NCBI GenBank assembly: GCA_040878185.1 | Contig: JBBDMS010000026.1 | Span: 1 to 64,000, forward strand | Direction of reading: 5' to 3' | DNA: 64,000 bases | Source of the DNA: JAWXBK01 sp040878185 | Lineage (GTDB): Bacteria; Pseudomonadota; Alphaproteobacteria; Dongiales; Dongiaceae | Part shown: piece by piece, positions 33,875 to 42,030 of the stretch | Layout of the letters: every line of letters starts with the position of its first letter | Position numbering within the stretch: the stretch's first letter is position 1 | Notes under the pieces: model-generated | The model's database searches: none | The model's input: the letters and a program-made list of their open reading frames with translations, nothing else | Told to the model about the DNA's origin: nothing | Position numbers and translations under genes: made by a program

Positions 33875-34612
33875 ATGCCGATCGTCCTTGTTTCCGTTGT
33901 CCTGTTGCAGATCGCGTGTGCCGTGCATGCGGTGCGCAGCGGCCGGCCTCATTACTGGATCTTCATTATCATTGTTGCCCCGATGCTGGGCTGCATCGTG
34001 TATTTCATCGTCGCAATTCTGCCGGATATGGCGCAGAGCCGCACCGCGCGTCATGCGCAGGCGTCGCTGGTCAAGGCCATCGATCCCGACCGCGATCTCC
34101 GGACCTTGACGGACCGGTTCGAGACGGCAGATACGATCGACAATCGGCGAGCGCTGGCCGAGGAGTATCTGAGCCGCGGCGAACACGGCCAGGCGATTAT
34201 GCTCTACGAGGGAGCGCTGATCGGTCCGCATCGCGACGATCCGATCTTGTTGCAGGGGCTGGCTGCGGCCCGCTTCGAGGGGCGGCAGTATTCCAAGGCA
34301 CTGGCCACGCTCGATCGGCTGCGCGCCGCCAACCCCGACTACCGGTCGGCCAGTGCCCATCTGCTCTATGCCCGGTCTCTCGAAGGCGCCGGGCGCGATC
34401 GGGAAGCGCTCGACGAGTATCTCGCGCTGACAAGCTACTTTCCGGGTGCCGAGGCGAAATGCAGGATGGCGATGCTGCTCGACCGGCTCGGCCGCGCCGC
34501 CGATGCGCGGCCGGTCTATCAGGACATCGTCCGGTCGCTCGATCGCGCAGGGCGGCCGTATCGCGATGCCCAACGCGAATGGTACGAACTCGCCCGACGC
34601 CATCTGGGCTGA
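33875..34612 (+). CDS. Membrane-anchored tetratricopeptide-repeat protein
   Basis: 245 residues. Two N-terminal hydrophobic helices (about 3-17 and 27-50) resemble the short PLDc_N-like membrane hairpin. TPR-like helices follow (RRALAEEYLSRGEHGQAIML, ARFEGRQYSKALATLDRL, YARSLEGAGRDREALDEYLA). It is probably an inner-membrane scaffold with a cytoplasmic repeat domain. No catalytic motif and no recognised operon partner. Confidence 0.75.
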   Translation: MPIVLVSVVLLQIACAVHAVRSGRPHYWIFIIIVAPMLGCIVYFIVAILPDMAQSRTARHAQASLVKAIDPDRDLRTLTDRFETADTIDNRRALAEEYLSRGEHGQAIMLYEGALIGPHRDDPILLQGLAAARFEGRQYSKALATLDRLRAANPDYRSASAHLLYARSLEGAGRDREALDEYLALTSYFPGAEAKCRMAMLLDRLGRAADARPVYQDIVRSLDRAGRPYRDAQREWYELARRHLG

Positions 34613-34718
34613 TCCGATGCCGCCGGTCGTCTGCTGAAACCATCGGCCGGGTTTGACAATAAGCCGGCAAAGGGGTCAGAAAAGGGCCCGCAGGCTTCAA
34701 TTCGGGAGTAGGTTCGCC

Positions 34719-35006
34719 ATGGCCATCGTCACGATCAGCGCCCTTGAGGTCTCACAGGACCGTATCGACCAAACCATCGAGGTATGGCGGCGATACAATA
34801 ATTTTCTGATGAAGCAGCCCGGCTATGTCTCGAGCAAGCTGCACCGCGCGACCGAAGCCGGCTCGTCCTTTGCGCTCGTCAACGTCGCCGAGTGGAAGAG
34901 CGAGCAGGAATATCACAATGCGGTCGAGCAGATGATCGCCCAGCTCGGTCCGCCGACGGTGCCGGGCCTGCGGATCCATCCCGCCGTTTACGAGACGGTC
35001 TCCTGA
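34719..35006 (+). CDS. Antibiotic-biosynthesis-monooxygenase-like (ABM) domain protein
   Basis: 95-residue dimeric alpha/beta-barrel-type domain starting at the ATG at 34719, with GGGAG 10 bases upstream. The first strand (MAIVTISALEVSQDRID), PGYVSSKLHRA and FALVNVAEWKSEQEYHNAVE fit the ABM family. Members include small cofactor-free monooxygenases and heme-degrading proteins, but many have no known role. Single gene. Confidence 0.75.
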   Translation: MAIVTISALEVSQDRIDQTIEVWRRYNNFLMKQPGYVSSKLHRATEAGSSFALVNVAEWKSEQEYHNAVEQMIAQLGPPTVPGLRIHPAVYETVS

Positions 35007-35067
35007 CGGGCTGACCGCGCAGCGCCGCGATCGTGGCGACGGCCGCGAGCGGTACGCACCAAAAGCG

Positions 35068-35823
35068 CTATTTCAGGAGAGCGGCTGCGTTGTCCCAGCC
35101 ATAGGGGACGACGCCGCCGAGCGCGCGCACTTCCCGCGCGAAGGCCTTGGCCGATTTGTACGGCCCGTGTTTGGTGAAGTCCTCGACCTTGGCGGGTACC
35201 AGTCCGCGCCCTTTAGGCAGTTCTTTCAGATAACCGCCTTCGCGGGCGACGATCGGAATCGGACGCTTCCAGCGTGAAAAGACGCGGCGCATCGCCTGCG
35301 ACTGTTCGCGGTAGGCCTGATACTCGTCGGGATCCTTCTCGAACAGATACTCGTACGCCGCGATGAATTCGCGCACGAAGTCTCGCTCGACGATCTGCAG
35401 ATTGGAGAGCACCCAGCAGCGGTCCTCGAAATCCCAGTAATAGGAAATCCCGACCAGTTTGTCGTTGCGGTCGAGATAGGGGAAAAACGGGAAGGCGCGG
35501 CAGGCGAGGGTCCGGTTGTCGCGCTCGCAGAAGCGCGCGCCCTTGCACTGGATCGCCGCGCAGTCGTCGGACAAATCGTCGACGATGTCCTGCGACGCCT
35601 TGTCGAAGGCCTTGAAGGGACGCCACAGATCGGTGCGGCCCTTCAGCAGCTTCCATTCCGACTTCTGCACCACCGGGATCGCGTGGTCGACCGAGCAGCA
35701 GACCGGCGAGCCGCCATTCAGCGGCGAGCAGAATTTGCCGCAGTCATATCGCGAGATCGACGCCTGAAAACGGTCGTAGATCGCCTGAAAATCCTGCGGG
35801 GTGGTAGTTTGCGAGTCGGCCAT
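35068..35823 (-). CDS. Cysteine-rich YkgJ-like putative metal-binding protein
   Basis: 251-residue protein with nine cysteines in its first 136 residues: C28, C32, C42, C43, C88, C93, C99, C108 and C136. Segments DCGKFCSPLNGGSPVCC and CAAIQCKGARFCE resemble the YkgJ/UPF0153 zinc- or iron-chelating domain. The C-terminal part is basic and cysteine-free. An Fe-S cluster or zinc site is likely; no reaction can be named. It is divergent from the DUF4170 gene, with 53 bases between starts. Confidence 0.75.
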   Translation of the reverse strand: MADSQTTTPQDFQAIYDRFQASISRYDCGKFCSPLNGGSPVCCSVDHAIPVVQKSEWKLLKGRTDLWRPFKAFDKASQDIVDDLSDDCAAIQCKGARFCERDNRTLACRAFPFFPYLDRNDKLVGISYYWDFEDRCWVLSNLQIVERDFVREFIAAYEYLFEKDPDEYQAYREQSQAMRRVFSRWKRPIPIVAREGGYLKELPKGRGLVPAKVEDFTKHGPYKSAKAFAREVRALGGVVPYGWDNAAALLK

Positions 35824-35876
35824 GCGGCAGACTATACAGGCCGCCTTCGGCGGCGCAAAACACCGGCGGCGGAACC

Positions 35877-36296
35877 ATGGCGCGCTACTGGGTCATCGGC
35901 GGCGAGTATACGGATACCGGCTTCACCGACATCGTCGGCGGCAAGGCGGAAGAGCGCTTTGGTCCTTATTGCGATCGCGAATCGGCGCGGACGCGCTGGC
36001 AGCAGCTTGCCTGGGCCACGGTCGACAATGCCCATGCGCGCTATCGCATCGAGCAGGAGCGCGAAGCCGAAGTGCCGGCCCGTTACTGGGTGGTTGGCGC
36101 TCGCTACACCGATACGAGGTTTTCGATGCCGGCCGAGGGCGACGAGATCTGGCATGGCCCGTTCGACAGCCATGACGACGCCAAAGCCGCCTGGGGACGG
36201 CTTGCCTGGCAGAGCGTCGACGACGCGCTGACCCGCTGGCGCATCGAACGGCTTGTCGGCGATCCGCCCGCTGCCGCCGCCGGCAAGGCTTCGTGA
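35877..36296 (+). CDS. Protein with two tandem DUF4170 domains
   Basis: 139 residues made of two copies of the short alphaproteobacterial DUF4170 domain. Copy 1 begins ARYWVIGGEYTDTGF and ends WATVDNAHARYRIE; copy 2 begins ARYWVVGARYTDTRF and ends WQSVDDALTRWRIE. DUF4170 proteins are usually single-domain and of unknown function, so this looks like a gene-internal duplication. The stop overlaps the next start (GTGA). Confidence 0.8.
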   Translation: MARYWVIGGEYTDTGFTDIVGGKAEERFGPYCDRESARTRWQQLAWATVDNAHARYRIEQEREAEVPARYWVVGARYTDTRFSMPAEGDEIWHGPFDSHDDAKAAWGRLAWQSVDDALTRWRIERLVGDPPAAAAGKAS

Positions 36297-37033
36297 CGCT
36301 CTGGGCGGTTCCGGACGGCCCGGCCGAGCGGCTGGCCCTGGCGCGGTCCTATCCCTTCGACATTCCGGATGGATCGTTCCTGTTCCGGAACGGCGCCGCC
36401 CGACCGCTGCCGGATGCGCCCGATCTCGCCGGCCGCACGCCGGTGCTGGCAATCGGCTCGAACCAGTCGCCAGCCCAGCTTGCGCGGAAGTTCGCGCATT
36501 TGCCCGGGACAGAGATTCCGGTGACCCGCGTCTGGCTCGACGATTACGACATCTGCTATGCGACCCATGTCACGCGCTACGGCTCGATCCCGGGCAATCT
36601 GCATCCCTGCAACGGAATGCGCGTGCGCCTTTCGATCACCTGGCTCGACGAAACCCAGCTTTGCGTCATGCATGCGACGGAGATCGTCGGCGAGAGTTAT
36701 GTCTATGCGCGATTGAACCGGCTCGGGCTCGAGACCGAAGACGGACGCCGTGTCGACAGCGCGCTCGCCTATGTCAGTCTGCACGGCGTCATGCGGATCG
36801 ACGGCGCGCCGCTGGGGCTCGCATCGATGGCAGCCGAAGGTCGGCCGCATCCTGCCGCCTTCCAGAACGAAGCGCTGGCGGCCCTGCATCGCCGCTGCGG
36901 GAGTCGGGATGCGATCGCGGATTTCATTCTGGCGGCGATCGCCGATCCGGCCGAACGCACGCGCCGTACCGACCTGCTGCGCAGCGATCCGATCCGCTCG
37001 GACTGGCCGCTTCTCGAAATCCTCGAACGGTGA
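36293..37033 (+). CDS. Uncharacterised protein, possibly gamma-glutamylcyclotransferase-like
   Basis: 246 residues starting at a GTG overlapping the DUF4170 stop. VLAIGSNQSPAQLARKF resembles the YGSN motif that opens gamma-glutamylcyclotransferase/BtrG-like folds. VMHATEIVGESYVYARL and a Leu/Arg-rich C-terminus follow. There is no signal peptide or membrane helix. Translational coupling to the DUF4170 duplication suggests a shared process. The fold call is weak. Confidence 0.7.
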   Translation: MTLWAVPDGPAERLALARSYPFDIPDGSFLFRNGAARPLPDAPDLAGRTPVLAIGSNQSPAQLARKFAHLPGTEIPVTRVWLDDYDICYATHVTRYGSIPGNLHPCNGMRVRLSITWLDETQLCVMHATEIVGESYVYARLNRLGLETEDGRRVDSALAYVSLHGVMRIDGAPLGLASMAAEGRPHPAAFQNEALAALHRRCGSRDAIADFILAAIADPAERTRRTDLLRSDPIRSDWPLLEILER

Positions 37034-37109
37034 CCCATGCGCGCGATATGTGACGGGCAAGGGGGGCCGTCGGACGCTCGCCTGCGCGGCAGAAAGATCG
37101 GGAGCCACG

Positions 37110-37391
37110 ATGAGCGGCGATACAGGTTGGTGGAGCGTCTGGTGGGTCGAGGGGATCGGGCTCGTCGCCGGCGTTCTGACGCCGTTCTCGAGCTTGCCGC
37201 AGGTCATCAAGGTCTGGCGCACGCGCTCGACCAGCGATCTTTCGCTGGTCATGCTGATGATGGCCGTCGCCGGCATCGCGCTCTGGCTGATCTACGGTAT
37301 CGCCATCCGTTCGATGGTCGTCACGCTCGCGAATACCATCCCGCTGCTGCTCTATGCGACCGTGCTGGGCTTCAAGCTGCGCTATCGTTAG
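37110..37391 (+). CDS. SemiSWEET-type small sugar transporter (PQ-loop)
   Basis: 93-residue protein with three hydrophobic helices and the proline-glutamine hinge in SSLPQVIKVWRTRSTSDLS (P30, Q31). This is the size and layout of bacterial SemiSWEETs, which dimerise to pass sugars through the inner membrane. The ATG at 37110 has GGGAG upstream. It converges with the MOSC gene and overlaps its 3' end by 20 bases. Confidence 0.88.
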   Translation: MSGDTGWWSVWWVEGIGLVAGVLTPFSSLPQVIKVWRTRSTSDLSLVMLMMAVAGIALWLIYGIAIRSMVVTLANTIPLLLYATVLGFKLRYR

Positions 37392-38166
37392 ACGCTGAAC
37401 GCTGAACGCCGGGCACCGCGCGCGTCAGCCGAACCGGATCGCCGAGCCGCAACGTGCCGGCCTGCCGGACGCTGCAATAAATGCCGGCATGCTGCTTGTT
37501 GGTTTCAGTCACGGTCGCGAGGATGCCGGCATCCTGCGGCAGATCGCCCTGCGGCAAGGTCGTGATCACGCAGCGGATGCAATGTTCATCGATGCCGAGG
37601 CCGATGCGGCCGGCCTGCAGCGCCGAACCGATCCAGCCCGATTCGACAAACCCTGACCGCCCCTCGGTTGCGATAAACATATTGGGACGGAATCGCTCCG
37701 GCTCGAAGCGGCCGGACGGATAGTGCTTTGCGAATGTCTCCAGCGTCGCACTGGTCAGCGCATGGACATGCGCATGCGCATAGGCCGGCACGCTCTTGGC
37801 CACTTCAACGAATTGTCCCGGCCAGCCGAGCCGGTCGGCGAGTTTCGCATCGATGTCGGCACGGTCGCTCATGAGGCGCGTGCCGTCCTCGAACTCGATT
37901 TCGACCGGCGGCAGCGGCGCGTCGAGCTTGGGTTCGCGCACATAGCGCGCCTGCCAGGTGATCAGCGGCCGCCATTTCTTTTTGCCGCGCGCCGAGATCG
38001 CGATGTGACCGGCTTCGGGATCGAAAATGCCCCAGCCGCGATCGCCGATCGGCCCCTTCGGACCGATCTCGAGTGCGTCGAGCCGCTCGCCGCGCAGCGA
38101 CTGGACGGGGTAACGCCATAAGGCGGCGACCCGTCCGACATTCTCGACCGCATTCTCATCCGCCAT
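37372..38166 (-). CDS. MOSC domain protein (YcbX-like)
   Basis: 264-residue protein with the MOSC N-terminal beta-barrel (VAALWRYPVQSLRGERLDAL) and the MOSC core ending in DEHCIRCVITTLPQGDLPQD. C199 is the likely conserved cysteine, with C196 nearby. The family includes molybdenum-cofactor-dependent amidoxime-reducing proteins and cofactor-sulfurase C-termini. Third gene of the leftward operon ubiA-methyltransferase-MOSC; its start overlaps the methyltransferase end by 11 bases. Confidence 0.88.
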   Translation of the reverse strand: MADENAVENVGRVAALWRYPVQSLRGERLDALEIGPKGPIGDRGWGIFDPEAGHIAISARGKKKWRPLITWQARYVREPKLDAPLPPVEIEFEDGTRLMSDRADIDAKLADRLGWPGQFVEVAKSVPAYAHAHVHALTSATLETFAKHYPSGRFEPERFRPNMFIATEGRSGFVESGWIGSALQAGRIGLGIDEHCIRCVITTLPQGDLPQDAGILATVTETNKQHAGIYCSVRQAGTLRLGDPVRLTRAVPGVQRSASNDSAA

Positions 38167-38842
38167 GTGTCATCTCCGTTGCGGGCGGCAGGATACGCCA
38201 GATAATCGTCTCGCGCAGCGTGCGATCCTCGAGTTCGAGCGAGGTCGGCACGGCATAGACGGCGATCCGTTCGAGGCCGCGCGCGGGCAGATAGGCCCGG
38301 CCGGGATCGGCCATCAGGACCAGCGCACCCGCATCGGCACAGGCGACCAGCCAGGGAAAGACCCGCTCGGCCATCGGCTTTTCGTAACAGACGTCGCCGG
38401 CCAGCACGACGTCCCAGCGGCATTTTGTGCCGGTGAGATCGCCGGATGCGATCGCGACATTCACACCGTTGAGCGCGGCGTTGAGCGCGATCGCCTCGGC
38501 CGCTACGGGATCGATGTCGTTGGCCTCGGCGATCGCGCCGGCCTTGGCGGCGGCGATCGCCACCAGGCCCGAGCCGGCGGCGAAATCGAGCAGCCGACGG
38601 CCGGCGACGAGACCGGGATGGTCGAGCAGATGGCGGGCGAGCGCCTGTCCGCCCGGCCAGGCGAAGGCCCAGTAAGGCGGATCGATCCCCTGACGCTCGA
38701 GCGCCGCCTCGCTCGCATGCCAGATCGGCGTGATCTCGGTCGCGAGATGGAGGGAAATTTCCGGTACCAGCGGCGGCGCTGCGATCGCGGTCTCGCGGCG
38801 GATGAAATCGCCATGGGGGGCGGCGGCACCCGGTCCGGTCAT
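38156..38842 (-). CDS. Class I SAM-dependent methyltransferase, ETFB-lysine-methyltransferase-like
   Basis: 228-residue methyltransferase. RLLDFAAGSGLVAIAAAKAG is SAM motif I and VVLAGDVCYEKPMAERVFPW the post-motif region. PPYWAFAWPGGQALARHLLDHP is typical of the group that includes ETF-beta lysine methyltransferase and METTL-type protein methyltransferases. The start overlaps the ubiA stop (ATGA). The substrate is probably a protein lysine; this is family inference only. Confidence 0.82.
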   Translation of the reverse strand: MTGPGAAAPHGDFIRRETAIAAPPLVPEISLHLATEITPIWHASEAALERQGIDPPYWAFAWPGGQALARHLLDHPGLVAGRRLLDFAAGSGLVAIAAAKAGAIAEANDIDPVAAEAIALNAALNGVNVAIASGDLTGTKCRWDVVLAGDVCYEKPMAERVFPWLVACADAGALVLMADPGRAYLPARGLERIAVYAVPTSLELEDRTLRETIIWRILPPATEMTHGG

Positions 38843-39768
38843 GAACTCAGCCGGCCGGCGAGGATCACCAGAAAGAGGATGAGCCCGAGATCGCGGTTGG
38901 ACCGGAACTTCGACAGACAATCGGCCGGATCGTCGATCCGCCATCGCGTAAGCTGCCAGCCCATATGAAGCGCGACTGTGGGGAACAGCAGCCAGCCGGC
39001 CCAGCCGATCGCGCCGAGTGCAAGCGCGAGCGCCCATAAAGCAAGTGCGATCAGGGCAAAGAAGACAAGCCATCGCTTGCTCGCATCGCCGAATTTGAGC
39101 GCGGTCGATTTCACGCCGATCAGCGCATCGTCTTCCTTGTCCTGATGCGCATAGATCGTATCGTAGAACAATGTCCAGGCGATGCCGCCGAGATAAAGCA
39201 GCACCGCCGGCCATGCGATCTCGCCGCCGATCGCGGCACTCCAGCCCAGCAGCGCACCCCAGTTGAAGGTGAGCCCGAGAAACGCCTGCGGCCACCAGGT
39301 GATGCGTTTCATGAACGGATAGATCGCGATCGGCAGCAGCGAGATCGCGCCGAGCAAAATGGTGAACCGATCGAAGCTCAACAGGATCGCGAACCCGATC
39401 AGCAATTGCAGCGCGAGAAAGACCAGCGCGCCGGTTAGCGAAACGGCGCCGCTCGGTAGCGGACGAACGGCGGTTCGTTCGACCTTCGCATCGATGCGGC
39501 GGTCGACGATGTCGTTCCAGGTGCAACCGGCGCCGCGCATCACCAGTGCTCCGACCACGAACAGCAGCATCAGGCGGATCGACGGCGCCGGAATGCCGGC
39601 GAGCGCAATCGACCACCAGCCGGGCAGCAGAAAAAGCCTGGTGCCGTTTGGCGGGTCGAGCCGCGCGAGCCGCGCAAAGGGTCGCCATGCGAGCGGCAGA
39701 TGCCGGTTGATCCAGTCGTCGCGACCGATATCGGTGAAGCCCTGTCTTGCACGCCGGATTTCCGTCAT
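38839..39768 (-). CDS. ubiA: 4-hydroxybenzoate polyprenyltransferase
   Basis: 309-residue integral membrane prenyltransferase with about eight or nine helices. The two Asp-rich diphosphate-binding motifs are NDIVDRRID and YDTIYAHQDKEDD, the latter diagnostic for UbiA. It attaches the polyprenyl tail to 4-hydroxybenzoate in ubiquinone synthesis, one step before the UbiD reaction encoded at 32167-33681. It is divergent from rsmE, with a 50-base gap. Confidence 0.96.
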   Translation of the reverse strand: MTEIRRARQGFTDIGRDDWINRHLPLAWRPFARLARLDPPNGTRLFLLPGWWSIALAGIPAPSIRLMLLFVVGALVMRGAGCTWNDIVDRRIDAKVERTAVRPLPSGAVSLTGALVFLALQLLIGFAILLSFDRFTILLGAISLLPIAIYPFMKRITWWPQAFLGLTFNWGALLGWSAAIGGEIAWPAVLLYLGGIAWTLFYDTIYAHQDKEDDALIGVKSTALKFGDASKRWLVFFALIALALWALALALGAIGWAGWLLFPTVALHMGWQLTRWRIDDPADCLSKFRSNRDLGLILFLVILAGRLSS

Positions 39769-39818
39769 GCTTCCGATCTTGCCGGTCGGCAGCCTTCTTC
39801 ACAACCGGATCGGATTTC

Positions 39819-40601
39819 ATGGCGAGGCAGGACGAGAGCGAACCCGGAATCGTTGCGCGACTCTATGTCGAGGCGGCGCTTGCCGATGGCATGGCAATCG
39901 CTCTCGATGCCGATCGCGCGCATTATCTGAAGAACGTGCTGCGGCTCGGTCCCGGTGCTGCGATCGGTCTCTTCAACGGTCGCGACGGCGAGTGGCGGGC
40001 CCGCATCGATCGGCTGGACCGCCGCGAGGCTCGGCTGATCGCCGAAACATCGTTGCGCGCGCAGACGGCGACGCCCGATCTCTGGCTGGCCTTCGCGCCG
40101 CTCAAGCGCCAGCGCATCGACTGGCTGGTGGAGAAGGCGACCGAACTGGGTGTCGCGCGTCTGCGGCCCGTCGTGACCCGCCGCACCGTCGTGGCGCGGG
40201 TCAATCTCCAGCGACTGCGGGCGCACGCGATCGAAGCGGCCGAGCAGACCGAACGGCTCGACGTGCCGATCGTCGACGAGCCGGTCACTCTGGAGAAACT
40301 GTTGTCGTCATGGCCGACGCAGCGGCAGATCATTCTCTGCGCCGAAGCCGGCGATGCGCAGCCATTGGCCGATGCGCTTGTCGAATGGCGCGCGCGCAGC
40401 CTGCCGCCGATGGCCGTCATGATCGGGCCGGAAGGCGGCTATGCGCGCGAGGAGCTTGACGCGCTGCGCGCGCTCCCGTTTGTTACGCCCGTTGGTCTCG
40501 GGCCGCGCATCCTGCGTGCCGACACCGCCGCGCTCGCCGCGCTTGCCTGCTGGCAGGCCGTTCTGGGCGACGGGTCCACCAGGCCTCCCGCGCGCGGGTA
40601 A
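39819..40601 (+). CDS. rsmE: 16S rRNA (uracil1498-N3)-methyltransferase
   Basis: 260-residue SPOUT-fold methyltransferase using the ATG at 39819. The SAM-knot motifs are MIGPEGGYAREELDAL and GLGPRILRADTAALAALACW. The N-terminal PUA-like part contains HYLKNVLRLGPG. It methylates U1498 of 16S rRNA. gshA follows after 28 bases, an order I recall from other alphaproteobacteria. Confidence 0.95.
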   Translation: MARQDESEPGIVARLYVEAALADGMAIALDADRAHYLKNVLRLGPGAAIGLFNGRDGEWRARIDRLDRREARLIAETSLRAQTATPDLWLAFAPLKRQRIDWLVEKATELGVARLRPVVTRRTVVARVNLQRLRAHAIEAAEQTERLDVPIVDEPVTLEKLLSSWPTQRQIILCAEAGDAQPLADALVEWRARSLPPMAVMIGPEGGYAREELDALRALPFVTPVGLGPRILRADTAALAALACWQAVLGDGSTRPPARG

Positions 40602-40629
40602 GACCGGACCGATCTGGGGAAGGGCACGC

Positions 40630-41994
40630 ATGTCGGCACCGCCGAAGGATCGCGGCGACAAGATCACTGCCAAGCGGCAGCTCGTCGAGTATCTCGAACA
40701 GGGATCCAAGCCAAAGGCCGATTGGCGGATCGGAACCGAACATGAAAAATTCGGCTTCCGTCTCGACGATCTTCGCCCGCTTCCCTACGAGGGGCCGAGC
40801 GGTATCGGTGCGTTGCTCGAAGGTCTTGCTGCGAAATTCGGTTGGGAGCGGATTCGCGAAGGCGAGAATACGATCGCGCTAACCTCAGGTCTCTGCAATA
40901 TCTCGCTTGAACCGGGTGGACAGTTCGAACTGTCCGGCGCGCCGGTCGAAACGCTGCATGAAACCTGCGCCGAAGTGCGCAGCCATCTTGCGCAGGTAAA
41001 ATCCATCGGCGACGAACTTGGCATCGGCATGCTCGGCATGGGCTTTCAGCCGAAATGGCGCCGCGAGGATATTTCGTGGATGCCGAAGGGCCGCTACAAG
41101 ATCATGGGCGCCTATATGCCGACGAAGGGCAAACTCGGGCTCGACATGATGACGCGCACCTGTACGGTGCAGGTCAATCTCGACTTCGCTTCCGAAGCCG
41201 ATATGGTGAAGAAGTTCCGCGTCGGCATCGCGCTGCAGCCGATCGCGACCGCCTTGTTTGCCGATTCGCCGTTCGTCGAGGGCAAGCCGTCCGGGTTCAT
41301 GAGTTATCGCGGCCATGTCTGGACCGATACCGATCCCGACCGCTGCGGCATGCTGCCCTTCGTATTCGAAGAGGGAATGGGTTTCGAGCGCTATGTCGAC
41401 TGGGTGCTCGATGTGCCGATGTACTTCGTCTATCGCGACGGCAAATATGTCGATGCGAGCGGCCAGTCGTTCCGCGATTTCATAGCGGGTCGCCTGCCTG
41501 CGCTGCCGGGTGAAATCCCGGACATGGGCGACTGGACCGATCACATGACCACGGTTTTCCCCGAAGTGCGGCTGAAGCGCTTTCTTGAAATGCGCGGCGC
41601 CGATGGCGGTCCCTGGGATCGGCTTTGTGCGCTGCCGGCCTTCTGGACCGGGCTCCTCTATGACGGGGCCTCGCTCGATGCCGTCTGGGCGCTGTGCAAG
41701 GACTGGAACGGGGACGAGCGCGAAAAGCTTCGTGCCGACGTGGCGCGCGACGCGCTGCAGGCGACGTTCCGCGGCCGGCGGGTCGCGGAATGGGCAAAGG
41801 ACGTGCTGGCGATCGCGCGACAAGGGCTGAAGGCGCGTGCCATGCTCAAGCATGGCGAAGACGAGACGCATTTTCTGGGCAGTCTCGATACGATTGCCGA
41901 TAGCGGCCAGCCGCCCGCGCGGATCAAGCTGCAGCGCTATGAAACGGAATGGAATGGCAGCGTCGATCCGGTGTTCCGCGAGTTCGCTTATTGA
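40630..41994 (+). CDS. gshA: Glutamate-cysteine ligase (plant/alphaproteobacterial type)
   Basis: 454-residue GCS2-type ligase catalysing the first step of glutathione synthesis. The ATG at 40630 (MSAPPKDRGDKITAKRQLVE) fits the family start. WRIGTEHEKFGF is the N-terminal active-site motif, and MTRTCTVQVNLDF and FADSPFVEGKPSGFMSYRG are core segments. Upstream open frame is antisense noise and rejected. Glutathione synthetase (gshB) is not in the window. Confidence 0.95.
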   Translation: MSAPPKDRGDKITAKRQLVEYLEQGSKPKADWRIGTEHEKFGFRLDDLRPLPYEGPSGIGALLEGLAAKFGWERIREGENTIALTSGLCNISLEPGGQFELSGAPVETLHETCAEVRSHLAQVKSIGDELGIGMLGMGFQPKWRREDISWMPKGRYKIMGAYMPTKGKLGLDMMTRTCTVQVNLDFASEADMVKKFRVGIALQPIATALFADSPFVEGKPSGFMSYRGHVWTDTDPDRCGMLPFVFEEGMGFERYVDWVLDVPMYFVYRDGKYVDASGQSFRDFIAGRLPALPGEIPDMGDWTDHMTTVFPEVRLKRFLEMRGADGGPWDRLCALPAFWTGLLYDGASLDAVWALCKDWNGDEREKLRADVARDALQATFRGRRVAEWAKDVLAIARQGLKARAMLKHGEDETHFLGSLDTIADSGQPPARIKLQRYETEWNGSVDPVFREFAY

Positions 41995-42030
41995 GCCGGA
42001 GCGGTCGCCCCCGAGGGAGACTGGCGCACA

